Shown here in pieces: positions 52,091-61,182 of a stretch of DNA of 64,000 nucleotides. This DNA comes from DATJFH01 sp035495815. GTDB taxonomy: Bacteria; Acidobacteriota; Terriglobia; Bryobacterales; Bryobacteraceae. The translations under genes were made by a program, and so were the position numbers. The stretch is from the NCBI GenBank assembly GCA_035495815.1, contig DATJFH010000346.1, forward strand, positions 1 to 64,000, given 5' to 3'. The notes below the pieces were generated by a model. The model ran no database searches. It was not told the origin of the DNA and saw only the letters and a list, made by a program, of their open reading frames with translations. Numbering within the stretch: the stretch's first letter is position 1; the number at the start of each line of letters is the position of its first letter.

Positions 52091-53437
52091 TAGCAGCTTT
52101 TCCATGCGGGCGTAAAGCTCGTCCACTTGATCGCGCGAGCGGGCTTCCGCGGCCAGCCGGAGGAGGGGCTCGGTATTGGAAGCCCGCACGTGTATCCAGC
52201 CATCCTGCATCGAGAGCTTCAAACCGTCGGAGCGGTCGCGCTGCGCCTCCGGAAAATTCTCTTCGAGCGCTTGCATGAGCGCTCCGAGACGGCCGTGCGC
52301 GTAGGCCACTTTTCCGAGCTTTCTGAAGTACGACGGCAGCGCCGCTCGCAGCTCGCCGATAGTATGGCCCGTCTCGGCCATGCGATCGAGGAGAAACGCC
52401 ATGCCGGTATAGCTGTCGCGGCACAGATGCACGGCCGGGAAGATGATTCCGCCGTTCGACCCCTCGCCGCCGATGACCGCGCCGACAGCCTGCATCATCT
52501 CGACAACATTCGCCTCGCCGACGGGCGTACGCCAGACGCGGCGGCCGTGCGAAGCGGCCACGTCCTCAACAGCGGACGAAGTGGTCAGGTTCACGACCAC
52601 GGGTCCGGGGAGGCGGCGGAGAACGGCGTCGACGGCCAGCGCCAGCACATCATCGTTATCGAGCACGCGTCCGGTTTCATCGACGACGGCCAGGCGATCT
52701 CCATCGGGGTCCTGCGCAAAGCCGATCTGGCTGCCGCTCGCGGTCACCAGTTCCGCCAGCTCGCCGAGCGTGTCGGGACGGGGCTCGGCGACACGGGGGA
52801 AGGGCTGCTCCGGATCGACGGAGATGGCCCGCAGATCGCAGCCGAGCGTCGAGGCCAGAAACTCGCAGCTCATGCGCGAGCCGGCGCCGTTGACACCGTC
52901 GAGCGCCACGCGGAAGCGGCGGCTGCGGATGCGGTCCGCGTCCACGTGCCGCAGCACGCGCTCGATGTGCAGGCGGGCGGCGGTTTCGGTGTCGGCGGTG
53001 ACGCGCCGGATCTCGGCGTTCGAGGCCTGGCGAAAATCGCTCTGGTGATAGAGGTCGAGCAGCTCGCCGCGCTCGTAGTTATTGAAGAACAGGCCTTCGG
53101 CGTTGAACAGCTTCAGGGCATTGTATTCCGGCGGATTGTGGGAGGCGGTCAAGGCGATGCCGCCGCGGGCATGGATGGCAGCGACGTAGATCTGAATCGT
53201 GGGCGTGGGCATGACGCCCACGTCGATGACCTCGCATCCGGAAGCCAGTAACCCGCAGGTGACGGCGTGCTGCAGCATGGGGCCGCTCGAGCGGCTGTCA
53301 CGCCCGACCACGACTCTTCCCGCTCCCACGTACGCGCCGAAGGCCTGGGCGAAGGCGCAAGCCAGCGAAGGCGTCAGAAATTCGCCGACCACGCCCCGGA
53401 TCCCGGAGACGCCGACTTTGAGCAGATGCTCTCTCAC
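52073..53437 (-). CDS. Phosphoglucomutase/phosphomannomutase family protein
   Basis: The 454-residue alpha-D-phosphohexomutase has all four domains: KVGVSGIRGVVGEFLTP, the phosphoserine loop TASHNPPEYNALK (Ser99), the metal loop DPDGDRLA (Asp243, 245, 247), the sugar-binding loop GGEGSNGGIIFP and the phosphate-binding loop RASNTEPLLRL. The sugar loop is like that of archaeal and GlmM-like phosphoglucosamine mutases, where GGE(N/G)GG replaces GE.SG. The start is a GTG overlapping the TGA of the upstream paralogue as GTGA. It probably makes hexose or hexosamine 1-phosphates for cell envelope sugars. Confidence 0.9.
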   Translation of the reverse strand: MREHLLKVGVSGIRGVVGEFLTPSLACAFAQAFGAYVGAGRVVVGRDSRSSGPMLQHAVTCGLLASGCEVIDVGVMPTPTIQIYVAAIHARGGIALTASHNPPEYNALKLFNAEGLFFNNYERGELLDLYHQSDFRQASNAEIRRVTADTETAARLHIERVLRHVDADRIRSRRFRVALDGVNGAGSRMSCEFLASTLGCDLRAISVDPEQPFPRVAEPRPDTLGELAELVTASGSQIGFAQDPDGDRLAVVDETGRVLDNDDVLALAVDAVLRRLPGPVVVNLTTSSAVEDVAASHGRRVWRTPVGEANVVEMMQAVGAVIGGEGSNGGIIFPAVHLCRDSYTGMAFLLDRMAETGHTIGELRAALPSYFRKLGKVAYAHGRLGALMQALEENFPEAQRDRSDGLKLSMQDGWIHVRASNTEPLLRLAAEARSRDQVDELYARMEKLLSDVPE

Positions 53438-54792
53438 GCCAGGCTCCGGACCTGCTCCAGCAGGGAATCGAACAACTCCCGGGGCGGCTCCCCGCGCTGC
53501 TCGCAGATGACCCGCACGATCGGCTCCGTCTGGCTCACCCGGACGTGGAGCCAGCGGCCGGGCCAATCCACTCTGAGGCCGTCGACCGCGGTGACTCGTC
53601 CGCCGGAGTACTCCTCCCGCAGGCGCATCAGGAGGGCCGGAATGCGCCGGGAAACCAGCGGCGCCTGTGCTTTGAGGATGGAATATTTCGGATAACCGCC
53701 GAGAATCGCCGAGAGCGAGCAGCCGCGCTCAGCCATCATGGAGAGTACGGCCAGCATGGACGCGATGCCGTCGTAGACGAAACGGAAACGCGGCATCATG
53801 ACCGCGCCGGTTCCTTCGCCCGCCAGCGCGATCTGCTCCGGGCGATGCGCGCCCAGCGCGTCGATAGCCGCCTGGCGGCCGACCGGCGCCCGCAGCACCT
53901 TGCCGCCGTGCCGCGCGGCCACCTCTTCGAGCAGAGCCGTGGTCGAGAGATTGGTGATCACGAGCTTGCCGGGGCCGCGCGGGAGCAGGTAGTCGGCCAG
54001 CAGCGGCAGCATCATCTCTTCGGAGACCGGCGAGCCGGTTTCGTCCGCCATCGCCACGCGGTCTGAATCCACGTCGAACAGGAAGCCGGCGTCGGCGTGG
54101 AGCGGTTTCATCAGCGGCGCCAGCTGCAGCGCGACCGTATCCCGCGTGGTCGAGGGCTCGTGAGCGAAGGTGACTCCCTCGATCTTCTCGTTGATCAGGA
54201 TGAAGCCGAAGCCGAACCGCTGGTTGAGCCGGCGCAGGATGAGGGCGGAGGTTCCGTTGCAGCAATCCACTACCACCCGAAAGCGGCGCAGCGCGTCGAA
54301 GTCGTAGGCGGAGGCAAGCTCGTCGAGATAGAGGTCGATGGCGTCATCGCGCCGGCGCAGGCGCCCGATGCCGCTCCACTCGGCGAGCGCGAATTTTTTC
54401 AGATGGTAGATATCGAGCAGCTCCTCGGCTTGCGGCGTGGAGAGATAGCTGCCGCGGGCGCCGAAGAACTTGAGCGCGTTCCATTCCGGAGCGTTGTGGC
54501 TTGCCCCGACGGAGACACCGCCCGCGGCTTCGAGCCGGTTGATGGCGTGTTGGATGACGGGCGTCGGGGCGACACCGAGGTCGATCACGTCATGGCCGCA
54601 GGCCAGCAGGGCGGAGACCACGCCTTCCCGGATCATGACGCCGCTGGCGCGCGGGTCGCGTCCGAGGATGACCGCCCCGGGGGAATCGAGGTAGGCGCCG
54701 AAAGCGCACGCGAAGTCCACCACGTGAGCCGCCGTCAGGCCCGTGCCCACCACGCCGCGCAATCCGACGTGTGAGATGCGAAGCGATTTCAA
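53434..54792 (-). CDS. Phosphoglucomutase/phosphomannomutase family protein (diverged paralogue)
   Basis: The 452-residue protein is a second four-domain phosphohexomutase: HVGLRGVVGTGLT, the phosphoserine loop GASHNAPEWNALKFF (Ser98), the metal loop DVDSDRVA (Asp240, 242, 244), a sugar-binding loop AGEGTGAVMMP, and the phosphate-binding loop RVSQTEPIVRV. All catalytic groups are retained, but the sugar loop differs from the neighbour, so the substrate is probably different. The start is a TTG two bases after the CBM9-like gene's stop, and it overlaps the next mutase gene as GTGA, so the two are made together. Confidence 0.9.
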   Translation of the reverse strand: MKSLRISHVGLRGVVGTGLTAAHVVDFACAFGAYLDSPGAVILGRDPRASGVMIREGVVSALLACGHDVIDLGVAPTPVIQHAINRLEAAGGVSVGASHNAPEWNALKFFGARGSYLSTPQAEELLDIYHLKKFALAEWSGIGRLRRRDDAIDLYLDELASAYDFDALRRFRVVVDCCNGTSALILRRLNQRFGFGFILINEKIEGVTFAHEPSTTRDTVALQLAPLMKPLHADAGFLFDVDSDRVAMADETGSPVSEEMMLPLLADYLLPRGPGKLVITNLSTTALLEEVAARHGGKVLRAPVGRQAAIDALGAHRPEQIALAGEGTGAVMMPRFRFVYDGIASMLAVLSMMAERGCSLSAILGGYPKYSILKAQAPLVSRRIPALLMRLREEYSGGRVTAVDGLRVDWPGRWLHVRVSQTEPIVRVICEQRGEPPRELFDSLLEQVRSLA

Positions 54793-54794
54793 TG

Positions 54795-55481
54795 CTATTT
54801 CACCAGCTTCATCCGGCCGAAGGCGTCCGGCACGTGGTAGGAGGCGGCGTGGGTCGGCTGCCAGGCGATTCCCTTGCGCGCCGGTCCGGGCCCTTGCAGG
54901 CGGTAGAAGTTGACGCGCAGTTCGCGGCCGGCTTGGGGAGGCCGGTCGTCAATGGTGTCCAGGGGGATGCGCATGGCGCCGTACCAGATTTTTTTGGCTT
55001 CATCGATGCGGGCCTTCACTTCAAAAGCGGAGTTCCAGCGCCAGCCCCCTTCCGGTTGCGGATGATCGCGGTCGATGTCGAGGTCCACCCACTCGCCCTG
55101 GGGCGACACCTGAAATTCCTTGTAGCGGCGGATATTCCGGAAGTCCGAGCCGATGAAGGCCTCGGCGACGTCCCAGTCCCACAGCTTATTGGTCTCCGCG
55201 GTAGTGGTGGGATCCGGCTTCAGGTTCAGGGTTTCGTACGGGCAGACGAACAGCAGGTAGAGATTCCTGTCCGACCAGCGGGACCGGATCTCGGTGCGGT
55301 GGCCGGGCGTGGGATCTCCTTTAGGGCCGTTGGCGGCGACCACCTTGCCGGCGGACTTCCATTCCGGCGCGGCTGGATCGAGCGTGAGCGGGAAATCCTG
55401 CTTGACGTACCGGCTGAGAATGACGCCGGGTCCGTCGGCGGCCAGAGGCAGGGCGGCCAGGAGGAACAGCAACAGTTTCAT
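54795..55481 (-). CDS. Secreted CBM9-like carbohydrate-binding protein
   Basis: The 228-residue protein has a signal peptide (MKLLLFLLAALPLAADG) and a CBM9-like domain: RTEIRSRWSDRNLYLLFVCPY, LWDWDVAEAFIGSDF, YKEFQVSPQGEWVDLDIDR and GAMRIPLDTI. CBM9-type domains bind sugar ends; many bacterial relatives stand alone with no enzyme domain. An AGAGGA site lies just before the ATG. It is followed two bases later by the phosphohexomutase pair and starts 23 bases from the divergent esterase. Its role is unknown. Confidence 0.87.
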   Translation of the reverse strand: MKLLLFLLAALPLAADGPGVILSRYVKQDFPLTLDPAAPEWKSAGKVVAANGPKGDPTPGHRTEIRSRWSDRNLYLLFVCPYETLNLKPDPTTTAETNKLWDWDVAEAFIGSDFRNIRRYKEFQVSPQGEWVDLDIDRDHPQPEGGWRWNSAFEVKARIDEAKKIWYGAMRIPLDTIDDRPPQAGRELRVNFYRLQGPGPARKGIAWQPTHAASYHVPDAFGRMKLVK

Positions 55482-55504
55482 CTTCCTCTACTATACTGTC
55501 CATC

Positions 55505-56374
55505 ATGTGGATCAAAAAACGGGTTCTGGTCTCGATTCTGCTCGGGGTCGCGCGGGCGCAGTCGCCTATCGACCACCGGTCTTCAGGGCCGGCGGTCATC
55601 CCGGATTCGGTTTCGGTGGAGTCCAACATTGCTTATGACCAGTACAAAGAGACCGTGCTCGACGTACTGGCTCCCAAGGCGCCGTCGAAGCAGAAGCGGC
55701 CGGGAGTCATTCTCATCCACGGCGGCGGCTGGGTTAACGGCACGAAGGAAGCCCGGGTGGAGTATGCGGCGCTGAAGTATGTCGAGAACGGGTTCGTGGT
55801 GGCGAACGTGGAGTACCGGCTGGCGAAGGCGGCCACCGCACCGGCGGCGGTGACCGACGTTCTCAAAGCCGCGCAGTGGTTTCGCAACAACGCCAGGAAA
55901 TACAACGTGGACCCGAAGCGGATCATCGTGACCGGGGATTCGGCGGGAGGACATCTGGCGCTGATGGTCGCCATGACCCCCAAGTCGGCCAAGCTGGGTC
56001 CGCCGGCAAAGGTGGCGGCGGTGGTGAATTTCTACGGCATTACGGATGTGGACGACCAGCTCGAGGGTCCTCACATGCAGAAGTACGCGGTAACCTGGGT
56101 CCCGGAGCAGGCCGGCCGGCACGAGCTTGCCAAGCGCGTTTCCCCGATGACGTACGTCCGCAAGGACCTGCCGCCGATCCTGACGCTGCACGGGGACGTG
56201 GACAAGACCGTTCCCTACGAACACGGCGCGAAGCTGACCCGGGCGTTGAAGGAAGCGGGGGCGGACGCCAGGTTAATTACTGTGTCAGGGTCGGGGCACG
56301 GGTTTCAGAAGGCGATCCTGGATGAGCAGTTTCCGCATATCTTCGCGTTCCTGAAGGAGAAGGGCGTGATATAA
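55505..56374 (+). CDS. Secreted alpha/beta hydrolase (esterase/lipase, BD-FAE type)
   Basis: The 289-residue protein has a signal peptide (MWIKKRVLVSILLGVARAQ), the oxyanion motif IHGGGWVNGT (HGGG 72-75), nucleophile Ser146 in VTGDSAGGHLAL, an acid residue in LHGDVDKTVPYEHG and the catalytic His in SGSGHGFQ. It belongs to the bifunctional feruloyl/acetyl-xylan esterase-like group of serine hydrolases. It would remove acyl groups from an extracellular substrate. Together with the divergent CBM9-like gene it may act on plant polysaccharides, which is inference. Confidence 0.9.
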   Translation: MWIKKRVLVSILLGVARAQSPIDHRSSGPAVIPDSVSVESNIAYDQYKETVLDVLAPKAPSKQKRPGVILIHGGGWVNGTKEARVEYAALKYVENGFVVANVEYRLAKAATAPAAVTDVLKAAQWFRNNARKYNVDPKRIIVTGDSAGGHLALMVAMTPKSAKLGPPAKVAAVVNFYGITDVDDQLEGPHMQKYAVTWVPEQAGRHELAKRVSPMTYVRKDLPPILTLHGDVDKTVPYEHGAKLTRALKEAGADARLITVSGSGHGFQKAILDEQFPHIFAFLKEKGVI

Positions 56375-56784
56375 GGGACGATGCCGTCTGGATTGCCGGG
56401 GAAGTCCAGAGTCTATCTTCAAGAATTCAAAGAGCGTATTGGCGAAGCAGTGCCGCAGCCGGTGGGCAAAACTTGACGTTGCTCCGCTCCAGAAAGCTTG
56501 ATCGCCCAGCCCTAAAGCCGCTCCAAGGGGCGGCTGCGCCCTGCCGCGCGCGCTGCCTGGGTCTGGTAACCTAACCTCTGGATTTTGCGCCAATTTACCA
56601 GTACACTCGTATCGGTTGACTGCTCAGTCGACTCCGCATGTGACGACAGGGACCCCTTCCTTCGGAAGCTAGCGCCGGCATGCGAGGTGTGGCTGGGTTA
56701 TGGCGCTTCGATCTCCGCCCCGGTCGGCCTGCGATTCTATGCAGTTTTATTATGATTGACGGCATTCGAGGTAAGATTCCCTCT
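56375..56784 (+). other. 410-bp leader upstream of the RND efflux operon
   Basis: No coding frame in these 410 bases has a ribosome binding site, signal or family resemblance. They contain an imperfect GC hairpin at 56517-56534 with no T-run and the TetR-type palindrome at 56616-56631. The segment is less GC-rich than its surroundings around 56581-56640. It is the most likely control region of the efflux operon. Confidence 0.5.
56616..56631. promoter_or_regulatory. TetR-type palindromic operator candidate
   Basis: TTGACTG-CT-CAGTCGA is a 7-2-7 inverted repeat with six of seven arm bases paired. The layout and the TTGACTG arm resemble operators of TetR-family repressors of RND pumps. TTGACT could also be a -35 box, so a bound repressor would block the promoter, although no good -10 follows. 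No regulator gene lies beside it. Confidence 0.45.
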
Positions 56785-58041
56785 ATGGTTCACATGTCAA
56801 AGGCGCTCACCTGTGGCGGTCTGCTGGTGGGATTCATGTTTGTTTACGGCTGTGCCAGCAGCGGTTCCCAGGCGCCGAACGCGGTCAAAGGCGGAAAAGG
56901 CGGCAAAAAGGGCGGCGACGTCCCGGTGACCGTGGTGAAAGTGAGCCGGAGGGATGTCCCGATCAACATCCAGGTGATCGGCAACGTGGAGCCCTACTCC
57001 GCGATTGCGGTCAAAGCCCAGGTGGGTGGAGTGCTGAACAAGGTTTCCTTTCAGGAAGGCGACTTCGTCAAGACGGGCGATCTGCTGTTTTCCATCGATC
57101 CGCGTCCGCTCAAGGCGCAACTCGATCAGATGATGGCCACGCTGGCCAAGAACAACGCGCAGTTGAAGCAGGCCGAGGCAAACCTGGCCCGTGACATCGC
57201 GCAGGAGCAGTACGCCCGGGCGCAAGCCAACCGGTATGCCAAGCTGATGGAGGAGGGGGTCATCTCGAAAGAGCAGGCGGAGCAGACGCGGACCAACGCC
57301 GACGCGGTGGCCCAGGCGGTGAGCGCGGACCGGGCGGCCATCGAAAGCGTGAAAGCGGAGATTGTCGCCACCCAGGCAACGGTGGAGAATTACAAAGTGC
57401 AGCTGGGGTATACCGAGATCCGTTCCCCGATCGACGGGCGGACCGGGAGCATCATGGTGAAGCAGGGCAATGTGGTGAACGCCAACACGATGGATCTGAT
57501 GACGATCAACCAGGTGGAACCGATCTACATCACCTTCGCCGTTCCCGAGTCCCAGCTGCGCGACGTGAAGAAGTACATGGCGGTTGGAAAGCTTCCGGTT
57601 TCGGTGGCTCCCCAGGACGACGACACCCGCATCGAGACGGGCACGCTGACGTTTGTCGACAACGCGGTCGACGCGGCGACCGGGACCATCAAGCTGAAAG
57701 GGACCTTCCCCAACCACGAACACCGGCTCTGGCCGGGGCAGTTCGTTCGGGTCACTCTCCGGCTGACGACTCACGCGAATGCCCTGGTGGTGCCGAACCA
57801 GGCGGTACAGACGGGGCAGGATGGAGAATTCGTGTTTGTGGTGAAAGAGGACCGTACGGTGGAATCGCGTCCGGTGACGACCAGCGTCAGGGTCGATCAG
57901 GACCTCATGATCAGCAAGGGCCTGGAGTTTGGCGAGACCGTGGTCACCGAGGGGCAGCTGCGTCTTTCCCCGGGCGTGCGGGTCACGACGGGCGATCGAA
58001 ACCGCAAGGGCGGGGAGAAGAAGGGCCGGCCGACCACGTAG
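56785..58041 (+). CDS. RND efflux periplasmic adaptor (MdtA-like)
   Basis: The 418-residue protein has a lipoprotein-type signal (GGLLVGFMFVYGCASSG, the Cys being the likely lipid anchor), a Lys/Gly-rich linker, then the adaptor fold: VIGNVEPYSAIAVKAQVGG, a split lipoyl domain (FQEGDFVKTGDLLFSIDPRPL), a helical hairpin (about residues 105-185), GYTEIRSPIDGRTGSIMVK and the beta-barrel and proximal domains. It joins the inner-membrane pump to a TolC-type channel. ATG 56785 is used; a Met at 56794 is possible. It lies 30 bases before the first permease gene. Confidence 0.93.
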   Translation: MVHMSKALTCGGLLVGFMFVYGCASSGSQAPNAVKGGKGGKKGGDVPVTVVKVSRRDVPINIQVIGNVEPYSAIAVKAQVGGVLNKVSFQEGDFVKTGDLLFSIDPRPLKAQLDQMMATLAKNNAQLKQAEANLARDIAQEQYARAQANRYAKLMEEGVISKEQAEQTRTNADAVAQAVSADRAAIESVKAEIVATQATVENYKVQLGYTEIRSPIDGRTGSIMVKQGNVVNANTMDLMTINQVEPIYITFAVPESQLRDVKKYMAVGKLPVSVAPQDDDTRIETGTLTFVDNAVDAATGTIKLKGTFPNHEHRLWPGQFVRVTLRLTTHANALVVPNQAVQTGQDGEFVFVVKEDRTVESRPVTTSVRVDQDLMISKGLEFGETVVTEGQLRLSPGVRVTTGDRNRKGGEKKGRPTT

Positions 58042-58071
58042 AGGGGTTTTCCGAATCATTAGGAGGTCACG

Positions 58072-61000
58072 TTGAACTTCTCGGAGATTTTCATACGGCG
58101 TCCCATCGCCACCAGCCTCCTGATGTTCGCCATCGCGCTGTTCGGGGTGGTCTCCTACCGCGCGCTGCCGGTGGCCGATCTTCCCAGCGTCGATTTTCCC
58201 GCGCTGAGCGTCAGCGCCAGCCTGCCGGGAGCGTCCCCGGCGACCATGGCCGCCTCAGTGGCGACTCCGCTCGAAAGGCAGTTCAGCAGCATCTCCGGCA
58301 TCGATTCGATGACGTCGGTGAGCACGCTGGGGAGCACGTCGATTTCGCTGCAGTTCGATCTGACGCGCAACATCGACGGGGCCGCGGTAGACCTGGTGAC
58401 GGCGATCAATGCGGCTACGCCGCTGCTGCCTCCGGGCATGCCCAGCCCGCCCTCGTTCCGCAAGAGCAATCCATCCGATTCGCCGGTGGCCATCATGGGC
58501 CTGACCTCGGCGACGCTGCCATTGTGGGTGCTGAACGACTACGCCGAGAGCCTGGTGGCGCAGCGTATCTCGACGATCAACGGCGTGGCGCAGGTGAATG
58601 TATTCGGATCCCAGAAATTCGCCGTGCACGTGCAGGTGGATCCGGGCAAACTCGCCAGCCGCCAGATCGGAATCAACGAGGTGGCGCAGGCGCTGCAGGA
58701 CTGGAACGTCAATATGCCGACCGGGACGCTGGCCGGCCCCCACTACTCGTACAACATCAAGGCGAGCGGACAACTGGTGAACGCCTCCGACTACAAGCCG
58801 GTGACGGTGGCGTGGCGGAACGGGAAGCCGGTGCGGCTCGAAGAAGTCGCCAACGTCATGGACAGCGTGGAGGACCAGAGAAGCGTCTCCTGGCTCTACA
58901 ATCCGGAAGGCGGCGTCCGGGCGACCAGCCTGTTCGTGATGCGCCAGCCGGGCAGCAACGTCATCGAGGTGGTGGACGAGATAAAGAAGCTGATCCCGGT
59001 GTTCAACTCGCAGCTGCCGCCCTCCGCCCAGCTCTTCATGCGGGGCGACCGCGCCAAGACGATCCGCGACGCGTTCCACGACATGCAGTTCACCATGGGG
59101 ATCACGGTGGCCATGGTGATCGGCGTGATTTTCATGTTCCTGCGCAACGCGTCGGCGACGTTGATTCCCAGCGTCGCGCTGCCGGTCTCGATCGTGGGCA
59201 CGTTTTCGATCATGTACGTGCTCGACTACAGCCTCGACAATCTTTCGATGATGGCCCTGATACTGTCGGTGGGCTTTGTGGTCGACGACGCGATCGTGAT
59301 GCTGGAGAATATCGTCCGCCATCTGGAGAGGGGCGAGACGCGCATGCAGGCGGCGTTGAACGGCTCGAGGGAGGTGGTCTTCACCATCGTCTCCATGACC
59401 CTGTCGCTGGCCGCGGTATTCATTCCGGTCCTGTTCATGGGCGGCATCCTGGGGCGGCTGTTCCGGGAATTCGCGGTCACGATCTGCGTCGCCATCCTCA
59501 TCTCGGGCCTGGTGTCCATCACCCTGACTCCGATGTTGTGCAGCCTGTTTTTGAAAGCCCCCAAACATCACCGGGACGGGCGGTTGTATACGCTGCTGAT
59601 GCGTTTTTACGATTGGACGCTGCTGTGGGTGCTGCGCCACCGTCTGACGGTCTGCGTCATTTTCCTGGCGGTCCTGGGGGGAACCTATTATTTGTACGAC
59701 ATTGTTCCGAAGGGGTTCATTCCCGACCAGGACAACGATCAGATGTACGTGAATACCGAAGCGGCGCAGGGAACCTCGTTCCAGGAAATGGCGGCGCTGA
59801 CGCAGCGGGTAGCCGAGATACTCCGCCGCGATCCGAACATCGAATCCTTCCAGGCCAGCGCCGGCGGCGGCTCGAGCGGTCCGGGTCCGAGTTCGGGGAA
59901 CACGGGGCGCATGTACGTGCAGCTGGTTCCGCGCGCCAACCGCAAACTCACTTCGGCTCAGGTCATCGAGCAGCTGCGGCCGAAGGTGGCCAACATTCCG
60001 AACATGCGCGTGTTCATGAACCTGCCGCAATCCATACGCATCGGCAGCCGCAGCTCGAAAAGCAATTATGAGCTCACTCTGCAGGCCCCCGACACGAGCG
60101 ACCTGTATTCGGAGGGGGAGAAACTGCAGAAGCTGATCGCCCAATTACCGGCGGTCAACGACGTGACTTCGGACCTCCAGCTACGCAATCCCCGGGTCAA
60201 GATCGAAATCGACCGGGACAAGGCGGCTTCCCTCGGGCTGAACGCGCAGGATATCCAATCGGCGCTGTACCAGGGCTTCGGTCCGAGCTGGGTGTCGACG
60301 ATCTATGCGCCCAACGCGCAGTACAAGGTGCTGCTGGAACTGCTGCCCCAGTATCAGGAGCATCCCGATTCTCTTTCGCTGCTTTATTTGAAATCGCCGC
60401 AGCAGGGATCGCTGGTTCCGCTGAGCGCGGTGACGAAAGTGGGCCGGGACGCCGGACCGCTCACGATCAATCATTCCGGCCAGCTGCCGTCGGTGACCAT
60501 CGCCTTCAATCTCCGGCCGGGGTTCGCGCTGGGCGACGCCGTCGGGCAGGTCAAGGAGGTGGCCGACCGCACGCTGCCGCCGCACATGGCCGCGAGTTTC
60601 ACGGGAACGGCGCAGGCGTTTCAGAGCTCCCTCAAGAACCTGACGCTGCTGATCATCGTAGCCATCCTGGTGGTGTACATCGTGCTGGGTGTTTTGTACG
60701 AAAGCTATGTGCACCCGATCACGATCCTGTCGGGGCTGCCTTCGGCCGGATTCGGCGCCCTGCTGACGCTGCTTTTCTTCAAAGTGGAGCTGAGCATTTA
60801 CGCCTTCGTGGGGCTGATGATGCTGGTGGGCATCGTGAAGAAGAACGCGATCATGCAGATCGACTTCGCCAGGGACGCGGAGCGGGCGGGCAAGTCGCCG
60901 CGGGACGCGATCTACGAAGGCTGCCTGGTTCGATTCCGTCCCATCATGATGACGACCATGGCGGCGATGCTGGGCGCCCTGCCCATGGCGGTCGGCTACG

Positions 61001-61182
61001 GCGCGGGGCACGAGGCTCGCCGTCCGCTGGGGCTGACGGTGGTGGGAGGGCTGTTCTTCTCGCAGTTGATGACGCTGTACCTGACCCCGGTGGTTTATAC
61101 ATATCTCTCGCAGTTCACCGAATTTTTGACGAAGTTGAAAACCCGCACGGGTCGGGGACAACTGGCCCACGTTGAATCATGA
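58072..61182 (+). CDS. RND efflux permease (MdtB/MdtC-like)
   Basis: The 1036-residue inner-membrane pump has the standard start NFSEIFIRRPIATSLLMFAI, two large periplasmic loops, the proton-relay aspartates in GFVVDDAIVMLENIVRH (fourth helix), and the C-terminal MMLVGIVKKNAIMQIDFA and RFRPIMMTTMAAMLGALPMA segments. It exports drugs or other small molecules with H+ influx. TTG (58072) is preceded by AGGAGG, which fixes this start. It is followed by a paralogue overlapping by four bases, as in mdtABC, where the two permeases form mixed trimers. Confidence 0.95.
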   Translation: MNFSEIFIRRPIATSLLMFAIALFGVVSYRALPVADLPSVDFPALSVSASLPGASPATMAASVATPLERQFSSISGIDSMTSVSTLGSTSISLQFDLTRNIDGAAVDLVTAINAATPLLPPGMPSPPSFRKSNPSDSPVAIMGLTSATLPLWVLNDYAESLVAQRISTINGVAQVNVFGSQKFAVHVQVDPGKLASRQIGINEVAQALQDWNVNMPTGTLAGPHYSYNIKASGQLVNASDYKPVTVAWRNGKPVRLEEVANVMDSVEDQRSVSWLYNPEGGVRATSLFVMRQPGSNVIEVVDEIKKLIPVFNSQLPPSAQLFMRGDRAKTIRDAFHDMQFTMGITVAMVIGVIFMFLRNASATLIPSVALPVSIVGTFSIMYVLDYSLDNLSMMALILSVGFVVDDAIVMLENIVRHLERGETRMQAALNGSREVVFTIVSMTLSLAAVFIPVLFMGGILGRLFREFAVTICVAILISGLVSITLTPMLCSLFLKAPKHHRDGRLYTLLMRFYDWTLLWVLRHRLTVCVIFLAVLGGTYYLYDIVPKGFIPDQDNDQMYVNTEAAQGTSFQEMAALTQRVAEILRRDPNIESFQASAGGGSSGPGPSSGNTGRMYVQLVPRANRKLTSAQVIEQLRPKVANIPNMRVFMNLPQSIRIGSRSSKSNYELTLQAPDTSDLYSEGEKLQKLIAQLPAVNDVTSDLQLRNPRVKIEIDRDKAASLGLNAQDIQSALYQGFGPSWVSTIYAPNAQYKVLLELLPQYQEHPDSLSLLYLKSPQQGSLVPLSAVTKVGRDAGPLTINHSGQLPSVTIAFNLRPGFALGDAVGQVKEVADRTLPPHMAASFTGTAQAFQSSLKNLTLLIIVAILVVYIVLGVLYESYVHPITILSGLPSAGFGALLTLLFFKVELSIYAFVGLMMLVGIVKKNAIMQIDFARDAERAGKSPRDAIYEGCLVRFRPIMMTTMAAMLGALPMAVGYGAGHEARRPLGLTVVGGLFFSQLMTLYLTPVVYTYLSQFTEFLTKLKTRTGRGQLAHVES

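Noticed and set aside
52127..53251. Long plus-strand frames across the phosphohexomutase pair (374 and other codons)
   Set aside because: They are antisense shadows of genes with all catalytic motifs in frame and have no recognisable domain.
56517..56534. Terminator-like hairpin after the esterase gene
   Set aside because: The stem has a mismatch and an almost absent loop, and no T-run follows.
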